64,000 nucleotides of DNA from Alterisphingorhabdus sp038748365 (GTDB lineage: Bacteria; Pseudomonadota; Alphaproteobacteria; Sphingomonadales; Sphingomonadaceae): NCBI GenBank assembly GCA_038748365.1, contig JBCDIZ010000013.1:1-64000 (forward strand). The letters are read 5' to 3'. Shown in pieces: positions 7,543 through 16,177 of the stretch; position 1 is the first letter of the stretch; every line of letters begins with the position of its first letter. Under the pieces are notes generated by a model that did not search any database, was not told the DNA's origin, and saw nothing but the letters and a program-made list of their open reading frames with translations. The position numbers and the translations under genes are program-made.

Positions 7543-8829
7543 ATGACAGCGAACCCGGATACATCTTTTGCAAATGCCCATCAGGCGGAGCATATCATTG
7601 ATGCCCTGGCACGCGCCGCACATCAGGGGCAGCATGCACTTGCCCTTGTGGATGGAGAGAAACGGCGGCGCGGATTGCAGGCAGCTGCCGATGCGCTGGA
7701 TGCGGACCGTGTGACTATATTGCACGCCAATGCAGAAGATGTGGCCGCTGCCAAAGCCAATGGTTTGAGCGATGCCATGTGTGACCGGCTGGCACTTGAT
7801 GATAGTCGGATCGATGGCATCGTGACTGCCGTCAGGGATATTGCTGATTTGCCCGATCCCCTTGGCCATGAATTGGATAGTCGCACCCGGCCCAATGGCT
7901 TGGTCATTCGCCGCATTAGCGTACCGCTGGGTGTCATCGGCATGATTTATGAAAGTCGGCCTAATGTCACCGTTGATGCGGCGGCACTCTGTATCCGTGC
8001 CGGAAATGCAGTGATCCTGCGTGGCGGCAGTGAAGCACAGCGCAGCAATGCTGCATTGCATGCCGCCATGGTGCATGGATTGGTGGTTGGAGGCTTACCC
8101 GAAAATGCAGTGCAGCGTGTGGCGGATCAGGACCGCGCGTTGGTTGGCGCGATGCTGCGCGCCAGCGATACCATTGATCTCATCATTCCGCGCGGTGGTC
8201 GCTCGCTGGTCGAAAGAGTGCAGCAGGAAGCAAGGGTGCCTGTGCTGGCGCATCTTGATGGCATTTGCCACAGCTATGTCCATGCCAGTGCTGATCCCGA
8301 GAAAGCTGAAGCGATTGTTGTCAATGCCAAGATGCGCCGTACTGGAATATGCGGCGCTACCGAGACGGTTTTGATTGATCAGGATTTCCCGCAGCCAGAA
8401 CAGGTCATTGGCGCTTTGATTGATGCCGGATGCGAGGTGCGCGGCGATGATATGGCGATGGAATTGGACCGCCGCGTTGTCCCTGCGATGCGGGAAGATT
8501 GGGGACAAGAATTTCTGGCACCTATTGTTGCGGTGCGCTGCGTGCGCGATGTTGAAGAGGCGATGGCGCATATCGCTACCTATGGTTCGGGTCATACCGA
8601 AGCGATTATCACTGAAGACAGCGAAGCCGCGGCGCGGTTCCAAGCCGGCGTCGACAGCGCGATTGTCATGGTCAATGCCTCAACCCAATTTGCCGATGGC
8701 GGCGAATTTGGGCTGGGCGCGGAAATCGGGATTGCCACGGGAAGGCTGCATGCGCGCGGCCCGGTTGGGGTGGAAGCGCTAACTACTTATAAATGGCTGG
8801 TCGATGGTACCGGGCAGATACGGCCTTGA
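7543..8829 (+). CDS. proA: Glutamate-5-semialdehyde dehydrogenase (gamma-glutamyl phosphate reductase)
   Basis: ProA reduces gamma-glutamyl phosphate to glutamate-5-semialdehyde with NADPH, the second step of proline synthesis. The 428-residue length is normal. Visible signatures are the IYESRPNVTVDAAALC segment, the GGSEAQRSNAAL nucleotide region, the catalytic cysteine in RRTGICGATET, and FGLGAEIGIATGRLHARGPVG near the C-terminus. It heads a co-directional run with nadD, rsfS, rlmH and envC, a gene order common in sphingomonads. proB is not in the window. Confidence 0.97.
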   Translation: MTANPDTSFANAHQAEHIIDALARAAHQGQHALALVDGEKRRRGLQAAADALDADRVTILHANAEDVAAAKANGLSDAMCDRLALDDSRIDGIVTAVRDIADLPDPLGHELDSRTRPNGLVIRRISVPLGVIGMIYESRPNVTVDAAALCIRAGNAVILRGGSEAQRSNAALHAAMVHGLVVGGLPENAVQRVADQDRALVGAMLRASDTIDLIIPRGGRSLVERVQQEARVPVLAHLDGICHSYVHASADPEKAEAIVVNAKMRRTGICGATETVLIDQDFPQPEQVIGALIDAGCEVRGDDMAMELDRRVVPAMREDWGQEFLAPIVAVRCVRDVEEAMAHIATYGSGHTEAIITEDSEAAARFQAGVDSAIVMVNASTQFADGGEFGLGAEIGIATGRLHARGPVGVEALTTYKWLVDGTGQIRP

Positions 8830-8838
8830 GAATCTCGC

Positions 8839-9501
8839 ATGATTGCTGACAGATCAAAGGTGCGTCCCGGACGCAAACCGGTCGGCCTGTTGGGTGGCTC
8901 CTTCAACCCGGCGCATGGCGGCCATCGCAGTATCACCCTGTTTACTATCGATGCGTTGCGGTTGGAGGAATGCTGGTGGCTGGTCTCGCCGGGTAATCCG
9001 CTCAAAGCCGGGGCAACAGATATGGCTCCACTGGATGCCCGTCTCGCCTCGGCACAGGATATGTCCCGCGCCGCGCCGATCCGCGCCACCGCGATCGAGC
9101 GTACGATGCAAACGCGCTATACGATTGATACTTTGCGTGCCTTGGTGAACCGTTATCCGCGCCATCAATTCATCTGGATTATGGGTGCGGATAATCTGGA
9201 AAATTTTCATCGCTGGCGCCAATGGCGTGAAATTGCACGATTAATGCCGATTGCGGTCATCGCCAGACCCGGTTATACTCCAGCTGCTTTTGCTTCAAAG
9301 GCAATGGCTTGGTTCGGGCGCTTTGTCCGGCCCCGGAACCAGAGTGTGCATTGGACGAAATGGAGCACGCCAGCGCTTGTGATATTGCGCTATCGTTCCG
9401 ATCCGCGTTCGGCGAGTAACATCCGCCGTACCACCCCCAATTGGCATAGCAACTATGCTGGTCATATCGTTCGTGACGATGTGACCCGCGAATTGCTGTG
9501 A
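8839..9501 (+). CDS. nadD: Nicotinate-nucleotide adenylyltransferase
   Basis: NadD joins nicotinate mononucleotide and ATP to form deamido-NAD in NAD synthesis. The 220-residue protein has the nucleotidyltransferase loop GGSFNPAHGGH (about 15-25), the WWLVSPGNPLK segment, the WIMGADNLENFHRW motif, and a C-terminal SASNIRRT replacing the usual ISSTxIR. It begins 9 bp after the proA stop and is followed by rsfS, the conserved bacterial order nadD-rsfS-rlmH. Confidence 0.95.
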   Translation: MIADRSKVRPGRKPVGLLGGSFNPAHGGHRSITLFTIDALRLEECWWLVSPGNPLKAGATDMAPLDARLASAQDMSRAAPIRATAIERTMQTRYTIDTLRALVNRYPRHQFIWIMGADNLENFHRWRQWREIARLMPIAVIARPGYTPAAFASKAMAWFGRFVRPRNQSVHWTKWSTPALVILRYRSDPRSASNIRRTTPNWHSNYAGHIVRDDVTRELL

Positions 9502-9578
9502 TGCCGATTGCTGTAAAGACAAGTGGCCCAGGCTGGGTGGGAGCAGCCATTATGGGCCACCAGTAAAGAGGAACTCTT

Positions 9579-9989
9579 TTGACCAATTTAGCTGAAACCG
9601 TGACCGAAAGGCCATCCACGCCGCTCAATCCCGGTGCTGACGCCGGGCCTGAACCTGATGCCCTGCTGGCGCTTGCTCGCCAGTCGCTTGATGATGATCA
9701 GGCACAGGATATGGTTGTCATTGATCTGGAAGGCAAAAGCAGCATTGCCGATCATATGATTATCGCATCCGGCCGCTCGACACGTCAGGTCGCATCCATG
9801 GCGCAGAAGATGGTCGAACGGATCAAAAAGGCCGGTGGAGCGGCACGTATTGAAGGTCTGCCCAATGCAGACTGGGTGCTGATTGATGCCGGTGATGTCA
9901 TTGTTCATCTGTTCCGCCCGGAAGTGCGCAGCTTCTACAATCTGGAGCGGATGTGGGGCTTTGACGATAGGGCTGAGGGTAACGCCTAA
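9579..9989 (+). CDS. rsfS: Ribosome silencing factor RsfS
   Basis: RsfS binds ribosomal protein L14 and blocks subunit joining when nutrients are short. This 136-residue member has the core pattern ARQSLDDDQAQDMVVIDLEG, then ADHMIIASGRSTRQVASMA, the WVLIDAGDVIVHLFRPEVR strand and YNLERMWG near the end. The start is a TTG at 9579 preceded by a strong AAAGAGGAA site; the only nearby ATG (9552) stops after four codons. The ~25-residue N-terminal extension before the domain is low-complexity. Confidence 0.93.
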   Translation: MTNLAETVTERPSTPLNPGADAGPEPDALLALARQSLDDDQAQDMVVIDLEGKSSIADHMIIASGRSTRQVASMAQKMVERIKKAGGAARIEGLPNADWVLIDAGDVIVHLFRPEVRSFYNLERMWGFDDRAEGNA

Positions 9990-10048
9990 ACGGCGGGCTG
10001 AGCAGAACAGGCAATTGCGCCTGACATTTCAGATGATATGAAAGTCCC

Positions 10049-10477
10049 ATGAAGCTGCATATCATCGCCCGGGGCAAAATCGGCCGCAGCGCCGAGGCAG
10101 AGCTTGTGACCCGATATATGGAACGCCTGTCATGGCCCTGGCAGGTGACCGAACTCGCCGACCGCCCGGATGCGATGGCCAAACCTCCCATAGCTATGCC
10201 GTGCCGCAGCATCCTGCTTGATGAAAAAGGCAAGAATCTCTCTTCCATGCAGCTTTCCGAGATACTGGGCCGATGGCGTGATGATGGCGTGCGCGAAACG
10301 CGGCTGTTTATCGGTGGTGCGGATGGTTTTGATGACGCACAGCGGGCCGAAGCCGATCTGCTGCTCTCCTTCGGCAAGGCCACCTGGCCGCATATGATAG
10401 CGCGTGCGATGCTGGCAGAGCAGCTATGGCGTGCCACCAGCATCTTGGCTGGCCATCCCTATCATCGGGAAGGCTAG
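10049..10477 (+). CDS. rlmH: 23S rRNA (pseudouridine1915-N3)-methyltransferase RlmH
   Basis: A SPOUT-family methyltransferase that modifies pseudouridine 1915 of 23S rRNA. At 142 residues it is slightly shorter than the E. coli enzyme. It starts MKLHIIARGKIG, has LLDEKGKNLSS, the FIGGADGFDD cofactor loop of the trefoil knot, and ends with LLAEQLWRATSILAGHPYH-type sequence (here MLAEQLWRATSILAGHPYH), the family's C-terminal signature. It sits 59 bp after rsfS and 6 bp before the EnvC-like gene. Confidence 0.95.
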   Translation: MKLHIIARGKIGRSAEAELVTRYMERLSWPWQVTELADRPDAMAKPPIAMPCRSILLDEKGKNLSSMQLSEILGRWRDDGVRETRLFIGGADGFDDAQRAEADLLLSFGKATWPHMIARAMLAEQLWRATSILAGHPYHREG

Positions 10478-10483
10478 GGGGAG

Positions 10484-11707
10484 ATGGTGCGACCTTTCAT
10501 TCTTTGCGTGGTTATCGGCATCGCGCTGATGGCCATAAGCTGGTCCGCTATTGCGCAAAATGCGGTGCTGCCGGGACAAACTGTCGCGGAAACACAAAAA
10601 GCGCTACGTGCTGCCGAGGCGCAGGCGAAGGCCGCTTTGGAACGTGCCGAGACATTGCAGAAACGAGCCGACAGTGCCAGCAAACGTGCGGATAAAGCGC
10701 GCGGAGATATTCAGGCGATGGCGGCGCGGGTGCAAGAATCCGAAGCGCGGATTGCTGCTGCCAATGCGCGCATTTCCATTCTTGATACGCTGCAATTGGC
10801 GCAGAAGCGGCGTCTGGCGGCAAAACAGGAACCGATGATTAAGCTAACAGCGGCACTGCAGCAGCTGAGTCGACGGCCAACCGCGCTCGCTCTCGTCAAG
10901 CCCGGCTCGCTTGAAGAAACAGTACGAGTGCGCGCATTAATGGCATCAATCCGGCCACAGGTGGAGGATATGTCACAGGAATTGCGCGAGGATATAGAGC
11001 GCAGCCGCACATTGCGGCAACAGGCCGAGAAGGCAGCGACAACGTTGCGCGCATCACGGCAGAAGCTGGAGGACCGGCGTCTCGCGCTGGCACGTTTGGA
11101 AACGGCAGCGCGTCTTGAATCGCGCGAGCTGACCGGCGGCGCACAGCTGGAGGAAGATCGCGCAATTGCTTTAGGCGAAGATGCCCGCGATCTTGATGAT
11201 CTGATCGACCGCATCACTGTTAGCAGCACAATACGCGAGGAACTGGCAGCGCTGGATGGCCCGCGGTTACGCCCTGACCGACCGGAGCTTTCCACTGTTG
11301 TTGGCAAGGGTACGGCCACACCGCGCCGCGCCGGTCGCCCGGCCTATATGCTGCCCGTTGTCGGCACCGTGACCACCGGATTTGGCGAGGTGTCGGAAAG
11401 TGGTGTGACGGCGCGCGGCATTACCATCCGTGCCGGCGACGCGGCGCAGATTATCGCGCCTGCCAGAGCACGGGTTGCCTATGCTGGTGACTATCGTGGC
11501 TTTGGCGAGATCATCATATTGGAGCATGATGGCGGCTGGACGACGCTGATCACCGGTCTGGCGGCGATCAATGCTGAGGTCGGCGATGACTTGTCACAGG
11601 GCGCACCAATTGGCCGGGCGCCAGCGGGCGAGGGCGGCGATATCATGATCGAATTGCGCCGCAATGGTCAGCCGGTTGATGTCGCGACGCTGATTGCGGC
11701 TCAATAA
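10484..11707 (+). CDS. EnvC-like murein hydrolase activator with degenerate LytM domain
   Basis: A 407-residue exported protein. A signal peptide (about 1-24) is followed by two long coiled-coil regions (about 35-115 and 150-230, rich in A/E/R/K) and a C-terminal LytM-like domain (about 285-407). The domain lacks the zinc ligands: the usual HxGxD place reads ARGITIRAG and the HxH place reads IMIELR. EnvC-type proteins use such an inactive domain to switch on cell-wall amidases during division. The S41 peptidase often found next is absent; a repeat element follows instead. Confidence 0.85.
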   Translation: MVRPFILCVVIGIALMAISWSAIAQNAVLPGQTVAETQKALRAAEAQAKAALERAETLQKRADSASKRADKARGDIQAMAARVQESEARIAAANARISILDTLQLAQKRRLAAKQEPMIKLTAALQQLSRRPTALALVKPGSLEETVRVRALMASIRPQVEDMSQELREDIERSRTLRQQAEKAATTLRASRQKLEDRRLALARLETAARLESRELTGGAQLEEDRAIALGEDARDLDDLIDRITVSSTIREELAALDGPRLRPDRPELSTVVGKGTATPRRAGRPAYMLPVVGTVTTGFGEVSESGVTARGITIRAGDAAQIIAPARARVAYAGDYRGFGEIIILEHDGGWTTLITGLAAINAEVGDDLSQGAPIGRAPAGEGGDIMIELRRNGQPVDVATLIAAQ

Positions 11708-11710
11708 GCC

Positions 11711-11898
11711 AAATCCTCCTCGGAACGGGGAGGGGGACCGTCGCAGACGGTCGAGGGGCACCCTCGGCATGATACAGAGTTGAGAAAATGCGCGATTGGG
11801 CGGTCATTACCACTACGAAATAACCATAAATCTCGCATCAAGCGGCCTGTGCCCCTCCACCAGCTTCGCTGGTTCCCCTCTCCCAAGGGGGAGGATTT
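11711..11898. repeat. GGGGAGG-family palindromic element, two inverted arms around a ~90-bp core
   Basis: The left arm (11711-11760) and right arm (11849-11898) are imperfect inverted copies of about 50 bp. Each arm has the plan hairpin A (CCTCC...GGGGAGG), a short hairpin B, then a GAGGGG block. The core has no convincing ORF. The right arm contains the stop codon of the small membrane protein that follows. Size and inverted ends resemble a MITE or a paired REP element. Confidence 0.7.
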
Positions 11899-12283
11899 AT
11901 TCTTTCGACGCCTCGCGTTCTTCCTTGGTCAGCAGCACACAACCATAGCCTTCACGAAATTCCGCCTGCTGCTCAGCAAGTAACGGAACATAGGCAGTAA
12001 TGCGCTTGGCTTCCTCATCATCGCTAAGCGACACAACTTCCATCCCAGGCTCCAGATCCTTCTCACAATCGGTGAGATCGCGCCCGCCAACATAGCGGCA
12101 CGAACAGACCACGCGGGCAGAATAAGCTGAGCCGATATTGCTATAGCTGCGGATCGCAGCGAGGTTCCACACTATGCCAATAATCGCCACCAACAGCAGC
12201 GCGATTACCACCCAAAGCACAATGCGGCCTTTACTTATACCGCCCGATTTTTGTGGGCCTTCAGATTGTTGAGCTGCTGACAT
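11897..12283 (-). CDS. Small single-span membrane protein, function unknown
   Basis: A 128-residue protein I do not recognise. A polar N-terminal tail (1-18) precedes a strong transmembrane helix (about 20-43, IVLWVVIALLLVAIIGIVW). The C-terminal domain should be periplasmic and contains a Cys cluster (VVCSCRYVGGRDLTDCEKD) plus a later Cys in GYGCVLL, so disulphides or metal binding are possible. It is divergent from the serine hydrolase starting at 12355, with 71 bp between them; shared regulation is possible. Confidence 0.7.
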   Translation of the reverse strand: MSAAQQSEGPQKSGGISKGRIVLWVVIALLLVAIIGIVWNLAAIRSYSNIGSAYSARVVCSCRYVGGRDLTDCEKDLEPGMEVVSLSDDEEAKRITAYVPLLAEQQAEFREGYGCVLLTKEEREASKE

Positions 12284-12354
12284 GAAGCGTTGCGTCCCCC
12301 GAAAAATGCCATATTGTTAGCGCGATACTCTTCCGGCCATAGCCGTGCATCCTG

Positions 12355-13521
12355 ATGAAAGTAACCCCGCAAATGTCCTTCTCCTTTCGTGCTACCTCTC
12401 TGGGTCTTGCCGCAACCGCGCTTGCCGGTGGTGCGTTGTTGCTGGCCTCCGCCGCGCCTGCTCCGATGGCTGAAAAACCTTCCGAAACCGCTGAAAGCAC
12501 AGACCCGATCATCGACTATCGCGATGGCGAGCGGATCAGTGCCGAACGGTTGCGCGATACGGTCGAGCCGATGTTCGAGGCCGAGGAATTCGCAGAAACG
12601 CGCGCCATCATCATCGTCGAGGATGGCGAGATTATCGCCGAGCGCTATGCCGAGGGCTATGATCGCGAGACCCGATTCATCAGCTGGTCGATGGCCAAAA
12701 CAGTGACCTCAGTGCTGATCGGTATATTGGTTTCCGATGGCCGTCTCGCGCTGGACGAGCCTGCGCCGGTGCCCGAATGGCAGCGCCCCGGTGATCCGCG
12801 CGGCGCGATCACCCTGCGCCAATTGCTGCATATGTCCTCCGGCCTCGACCATACAGAGGCGGGCGATCCGCCCTATGAGTCCGATGAGGTCCGCGCGCTG
12901 TTCCTTGATGGCGCTGCGGATGCCGCAGGCTATGCCAAGGCCAAAACGCTGGAGGCGCAGCCGGGCGAGCAATTTGAATATAGCACCAACACCTCCTTCA
13001 TCCTCTCCGACATCATCACCCGCGAACTGACCGACAGCACCGACCCCGATGTGCGCCAGCGGGTGATGGCGCAGTTTATCAAAGGGCGGCTGACCGAACC
13101 GCTGGGCCTGACCAGTATGTTCCCCGAATATGACGCGGCGGGTACAATGCTTGGCGGCAGCCTGATCCACGCCAGCGCGCGCGATTGGGCCAAGTTCGGC
13201 GAGTTTCTTCGCAATGGCGGCGCGGTCGATGGCAACCAGATTCTGCCCAAAAGCTGGATCCGCTTCATGCTGACCTCAACCGAGATTGACCCTGCCTATG
13301 CCGGTCATATCTGGCTCAACAAGGAACGCACCGGTGGCCGTAATCCGGTGCTGTTCCCCAATAACGGCCCAGACAATGTCTTCGCGATGCTCGGCCATCT
13401 GGGGCAGAAGGTGATTGTCTCACCAGACAAGCGCGTCACCATGGTGCGGCTCGGCAAAACCCAGGATGAAGTCGGGGCACCCATCGACCGCAAAATGGGC
13501 GAGATATTGGCGGTGCTTTAG
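12355..13521 (+). CDS. Serine hydrolase of the beta-lactamase (class C/PBP-like) fold, exported
   Basis: A 388-residue protein with an N-terminal hydrophobic export signal (about 10-36). The active-site motifs of the family are present: SMAK (SxxK, in ISWSMAKTVTS), YSTN (YxN, in EYSTNTSF), and HLGQKV in place of KTG. LLHMSSGLDHTE and AQFIKGRLTEPLGL are typical of esterase or peptidase members (EstB/6-aminohexanoate hydrolase-like). It probably acts on esters or amides in the periplasm; the substrate cannot be read from sequence, and true beta-lactam resistance should not be assumed. Confidence 0.85.
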   Translation: MKVTPQMSFSFRATSLGLAATALAGGALLLASAAPAPMAEKPSETAESTDPIIDYRDGERISAERLRDTVEPMFEAEEFAETRAIIIVEDGEIIAERYAEGYDRETRFISWSMAKTVTSVLIGILVSDGRLALDEPAPVPEWQRPGDPRGAITLRQLLHMSSGLDHTEAGDPPYESDEVRALFLDGAADAAGYAKAKTLEAQPGEQFEYSTNTSFILSDIITRELTDSTDPDVRQRVMAQFIKGRLTEPLGLTSMFPEYDAAGTMLGGSLIHASARDWAKFGEFLRNGGAVDGNQILPKSWIRFMLTSTEIDPAYAGHIWLNKERTGGRNPVLFPNNGPDNVFAMLGHLGQKVIVSPDKRVTMVRLGKTQDEVGAPIDRKMGEILAVL

Positions 13522-13524
13522 CAT

Positions 13525-13577
13525 CAATCCTCCCCGGTACGGGGAGGGGGACCAGCGAAGCTGGGGGAGGGGCGCAA
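13525..13577. repeat. GGGGAGG-family single arm
   Basis: Starts four bases after the serine hydrolase stop with a CTCCCC...GGGGAG hairpin, then ACCAGCGAAGCTGG (hairpin B) and GGGGAGGGGC. It matches the left arm of the 11711-11898 element. A matching inverted arm is not obvious nearby. Confidence 0.65.
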
Positions 13578-13639
13578 GCAATATGTGTCGAAGCTCGCCA
13601 CCGGTCGCTCAAATGGCGGGCTCGCACCAAGCCAATTAT

Positions 13640-13728
13640 TTCACGCGAAGGACGCGAAGATTAAGAAGAGCGCGAAGAAGGTCGCACCAAGCGGCACCAT
13701 TCCTTCGCGTCTTAGCGCCTCAGCGTGA
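13640..13728. repeat. CGCGAAG-type palindromic repeat
   Basis: The left half begins TTCACGCGAAGGACGCGAAG and the right half ends with CCTTCGCGTCTTAGCG followed by CAGCGTGA, giving an imperfect inverted repeat of about 90 bp. A related and cleaner copy is at 29160-29221. Confidence 0.55.
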
Positions 13729-13799
13729 GACAATAAGCCCTCTCCCCTTTAGGGGAGGGGGCTATCCAGTAGGCATAGCGCAAGTGGAAATCCCCCACG

Positions 13800-13870
13800 C
13801 CGCTGCGACTAACCCCCTCGCTATCGCTCAGGGCTAAGTCTCACTGCCCCTCCTCTGAAGGAGGAGGGGA
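13800..13870. repeat. CCGCTGCGACTAACC element, copy 1
   Basis: CCGCTGCGACTAACC (13800-13814), a short hairpin, GCTAAGTCTCACTGCCCC (13833-13850) and a CTCCT...AGGAGGGG hairpin. The same order of blocks is found at 24466 and 47354. Confidence 0.65.
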
Positions 13871-13903
13871 GCCATAGCCGCCAAACCCTACAAAAGGTGA
13901 CAC

Positions 13904-13924
13904 AGGGTGACACCCTGTCACCCT
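13904..13924. repeat. Perfect palindrome with AGGGTGACA half-sites
   Basis: AGGGTGACA, a 3-bp spacer CCC, and its exact inverse TGTCACCCT. Another GGTGACA lies just upstream at 13896 and GGGTGACA recurs at 14001. Binding site or hairpin; nothing ties it to a particular regulator. Confidence 0.5.
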
Positions 13925-14110
13925 ATACTCTAAGCGGGTGTGTTGTTACTATGATGTTGAAAAAGAATAATTCTCTCTCACAAAGCCACGTGCCACCATA
14001 GGGTGACAGTTTTCCCCTATTCGCGCCAAAATCGCTGCATCAGATCAACAGATAAGAAAGAGCCGTAGCGATCATAGCAGCGGTTGTCGGTGTAGGACAT
14101 GCGACTAAGT

Positions 14111-15199
14111 TCACTCGTCGGCGAAGACGATCTCGGCAAGGTCGAATGATATTTGGCCGGGCCAAAAATCAACGGCGCTGCCATTGCTGAGGAATACGAT
14201 CGTGACGCTCTCATCGCCACGCGTGAAATGACGCACATCGGCTCGATTGCCGCCACCATGCCCGACAACGACCGTTCCATCTTTGCATTTGGTGTATTCC
14301 CAGCCATTGAGGAAACGTGGTTTGCGGCCATCCTCACTATCAAGCGGTGTCCACATTGCATCCAGTGTAGATGGAGACAGAAATTCACCGGCAAGAAGGT
14401 GTTGGAACCATTTTGCCAGGTCGGAGGCCGTGCTGTTGAGGCCGGTGCTGGCGAACATATAATCGGGCTGATCAATAAAGAGATTGCGCCGCACGCCGTC
14501 TTCGGTGGAGCGATACATTGTGGCCCGGCCCGGAATGACAGCAAATTCGCCACCATAAGCCGTGTTCTTGAGACTTGATGGCTCCATCATGCGCGAAGCC
14601 ATGGCGGCACGAAAGGGTTCACCCGTTTGCTGCTCAATCAACAAGCCCAACAGCAAATAGTTGGTTTGCGTGTAACGCGCGGATGTTCCCGTGGGGAAAA
14701 AAGACGGCAGCGTTTCAGCAAGCGCCAGCGCCTCTTCGGCATCCTTCGGGGTTTGATGGTCTGGCCATCGATAATAGTCGGGCAGGCCCGATTCATGCGA
14801 GAGAAGTTGGCGCACCGTGATATCGCGCCATGCCTCCGGCAGGTCAGTCAGATAATGGCCAATGCCTGCATCCAGATCAATCGCCCCGTTTTCATGCAAT
14901 TGCATGATGGTCGTATGGACAAAGAGTTTGGCAACGGAAAATACCTGAAAGACTGTCTCCTCCGTAACCGGTGCGTTCAATTCAATGCTTGCCAAACCGT
15001 CGGACCGCGTGTGGATTGTTTCGCCATTCCTGAGAATAACGGCGGAATAGCCAACAATGCCGAAACGCTGTTTGGTTTCGTCAAGCACGCCGTTGATACC
15101 TTGGTTGACTGAAGATGGTTCAGCGATCGGCTCGTGCGCCGTGCAGTTTGTGACAGCAAGGATGAGAAAGCTGAAAAATATAGAAAATCGTAGAAACAT
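14111..15199 (-). CDS. Serine hydrolase of the beta-lactamase fold, exported
   Basis: A 362-residue protein with a signal peptide (about 1-20, cut near TAHE). Family motifs are visible: SVAK (SxxK, in QVFSVAKLFVH), YTQTN (YxN region, in SARYTQTNYLL) and HGGGNRADV (the KTG/HxG position). LLSHESGLPDYY is the usual loop after the first motif. Likely a periplasmic peptidase or esterase; the substrate is unknown. It is a different subfamily from the hydrolases at 12355 and 61495. The upstream gap to 15355 belongs to the end of phzF. Confidence 0.85.
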   Translation of the reverse strand: MFLRFSIFFSFLILAVTNCTAHEPIAEPSSVNQGINGVLDETKQRFGIVGYSAVILRNGETIHTRSDGLASIELNAPVTEETVFQVFSVAKLFVHTTIMQLHENGAIDLDAGIGHYLTDLPEAWRDITVRQLLSHESGLPDYYRWPDHQTPKDAEEALALAETLPSFFPTGTSARYTQTNYLLLGLLIEQQTGEPFRAAMASRMMEPSSLKNTAYGGEFAVIPGRATMYRSTEDGVRRNLFIDQPDYMFASTGLNSTASDLAKWFQHLLAGEFLSPSTLDAMWTPLDSEDGRKPRFLNGWEYTKCKDGTVVVGHGGGNRADVRHFTRGDESVTIVFLSNGSAVDFWPGQISFDLAEIVFADE

Positions 15200-15355
15200 T
15201 TTTGGTAACCTGAAATGATCAGATGCCAGAGCACAGGGATATGCTTTGGCTTTGCACTTGCGATCTCATAAGCCGCTTTATGAATCTGTCCAGATAGTCA
15301 AGAGGGTCATTCAATAATGCGCAGATAGCCGCCTCAATGTGCTGGCCAAAATGCT

Positions 15356-16177
15356 TCACTCCGGTAAATGGAAGCTCCCGGTCACAACAGTAAAGCATTC
15401 CCCTGACAGCACCGCTGCATCCCCGTCATGCCGACATTGCACAACCCCGCCACGCTGGCTCGCTTGGTACGCGCTGAAAGAGTCGCGGCCCAGCCGCTCT
15501 GACCAGAAAGTCGCCAGCGCGCAATGGGCGGAGCCGGTGACGCTGTCCTCCGGCACACCCCAGGCTGGGACAAAGACGCGGCTGATGACATCGGTGCCGC
15601 TTTGCGCATCGCCCGGCGCGGTGACGATGGCCATCACCGGAATATCGGTGAGCGGAGCCATGTCGACCGAGATATTGCGCACCGCATCGGCGTCGTCCAT
15701 CAGGATGATGGTGGTCTTTTCCACGCCGCGTACTGCTTTGAAGAGCGGGGCATTACCGGTACCTAGGGCAGCGCTGAGTTCGGGATGGTCATAGGCTTCA
15801 ACAAAGGTTGCAGGCAGCGCCATGTCATAGCCTTTTGTCCCGCGCGATACTTTCAGAACGCCTGCCTTGCGGGTGCGGAAGGTGATGCTGTCGCGCTCCG
15901 GCTCTTGGCTCAACACATAATGGCCCGAGGCGAGGGTGGCATGGCCGCACAGATCGACTTCGCTGGTCGGCGTGAACCAGCGCAGTTCATAATCTGCCTC
16001 GCCCGTGGTGTCTGGCAGGAAATAGGCAGTCTCGGCAAAATTATTCTCTTCGGCAATGGCGAGCAGAGTCCCATCGGGCAGCCATGTCTCCAGCGGTATC
16101 ACCGCCGCCTGATTGCCCATGAACGGGCGGTTGGCAAAGGCGTCGATATGCGCATAGGGCAGGGTCATATGGGTCAT
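15356..16177 (-). CDS. PhzF family isomerase
   Basis: PhzF-fold proteins (diaminopimelate-epimerase-like) are isomerases acting on diverse small molecules. This ~273-residue member has HIDAFANRPFMGNQAAV at the start, the catalytic Glu in AEENNFAETAYFLP, FTPTSEVDLCGHATLA and the C-terminal GVPEDSVTGSAHCALATFW. The ATG at 16177 overlaps the pdxH stop as ATGA, so the two are translationally coupled. ATG 16168 is an alternative start. The linkage to vitamin B6 metabolism is by position only. Confidence 0.9.
   Translation of the reverse strand: MTHMTLPYAHIDAFANRPFMGNQAAVIPLETWLPDGTLLAIAEENNFAETAYFLPDTTGEADYELRWFTPTSEVDLCGHATLASGHYVLSQEPERDSITFRTRKAGVLKVSRGTKGYDMALPATFVEAYDHPELSAALGTGNAPLFKAVRGVEKTTIILMDDADAVRNISVDMAPLTDIPVMAIVTAPGDAQSGTDVISRVFVPAWGVPEDSVTGSAHCALATFWSERLGRDSFSAYQASQRGGVVQCRHDGDAAVLSGECFTVVTGSFHLPE

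Larger units (their letters stand above)
13522..14110. other. Repeat-rich intergenic region without a supported gene
   Basis: This 589-bp gap holds a GGGGAGG arm (13525-13577), a CGCGAAG palindrome (13640-13728), a short CTCCCC/GGGGAG hairpin (13738-13761), a CCGCTGCGACTAACC element (13800-13870) and a GGTGACA palindrome set (13896-14008). Open frames across it lack homology-like composition and run through the palindromes. It separates two serine-hydrolase genes that point toward each other. Confidence 0.7.

Noticed and set aside
13640..13728. CRISPR-like repeat array
   Set aside because: The repeated GCGAAG words form one imperfect palindrome, not regularly spaced direct repeats with unique spacers, and no cas gene is present.
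12355..15199. Antibiotic-resistance beta-lactamases
   Set aside because: The two hydrolases share the fold and SxxK/YxN motifs but lack the KTG of true class C enzymes and resemble esterase or peptidase members.
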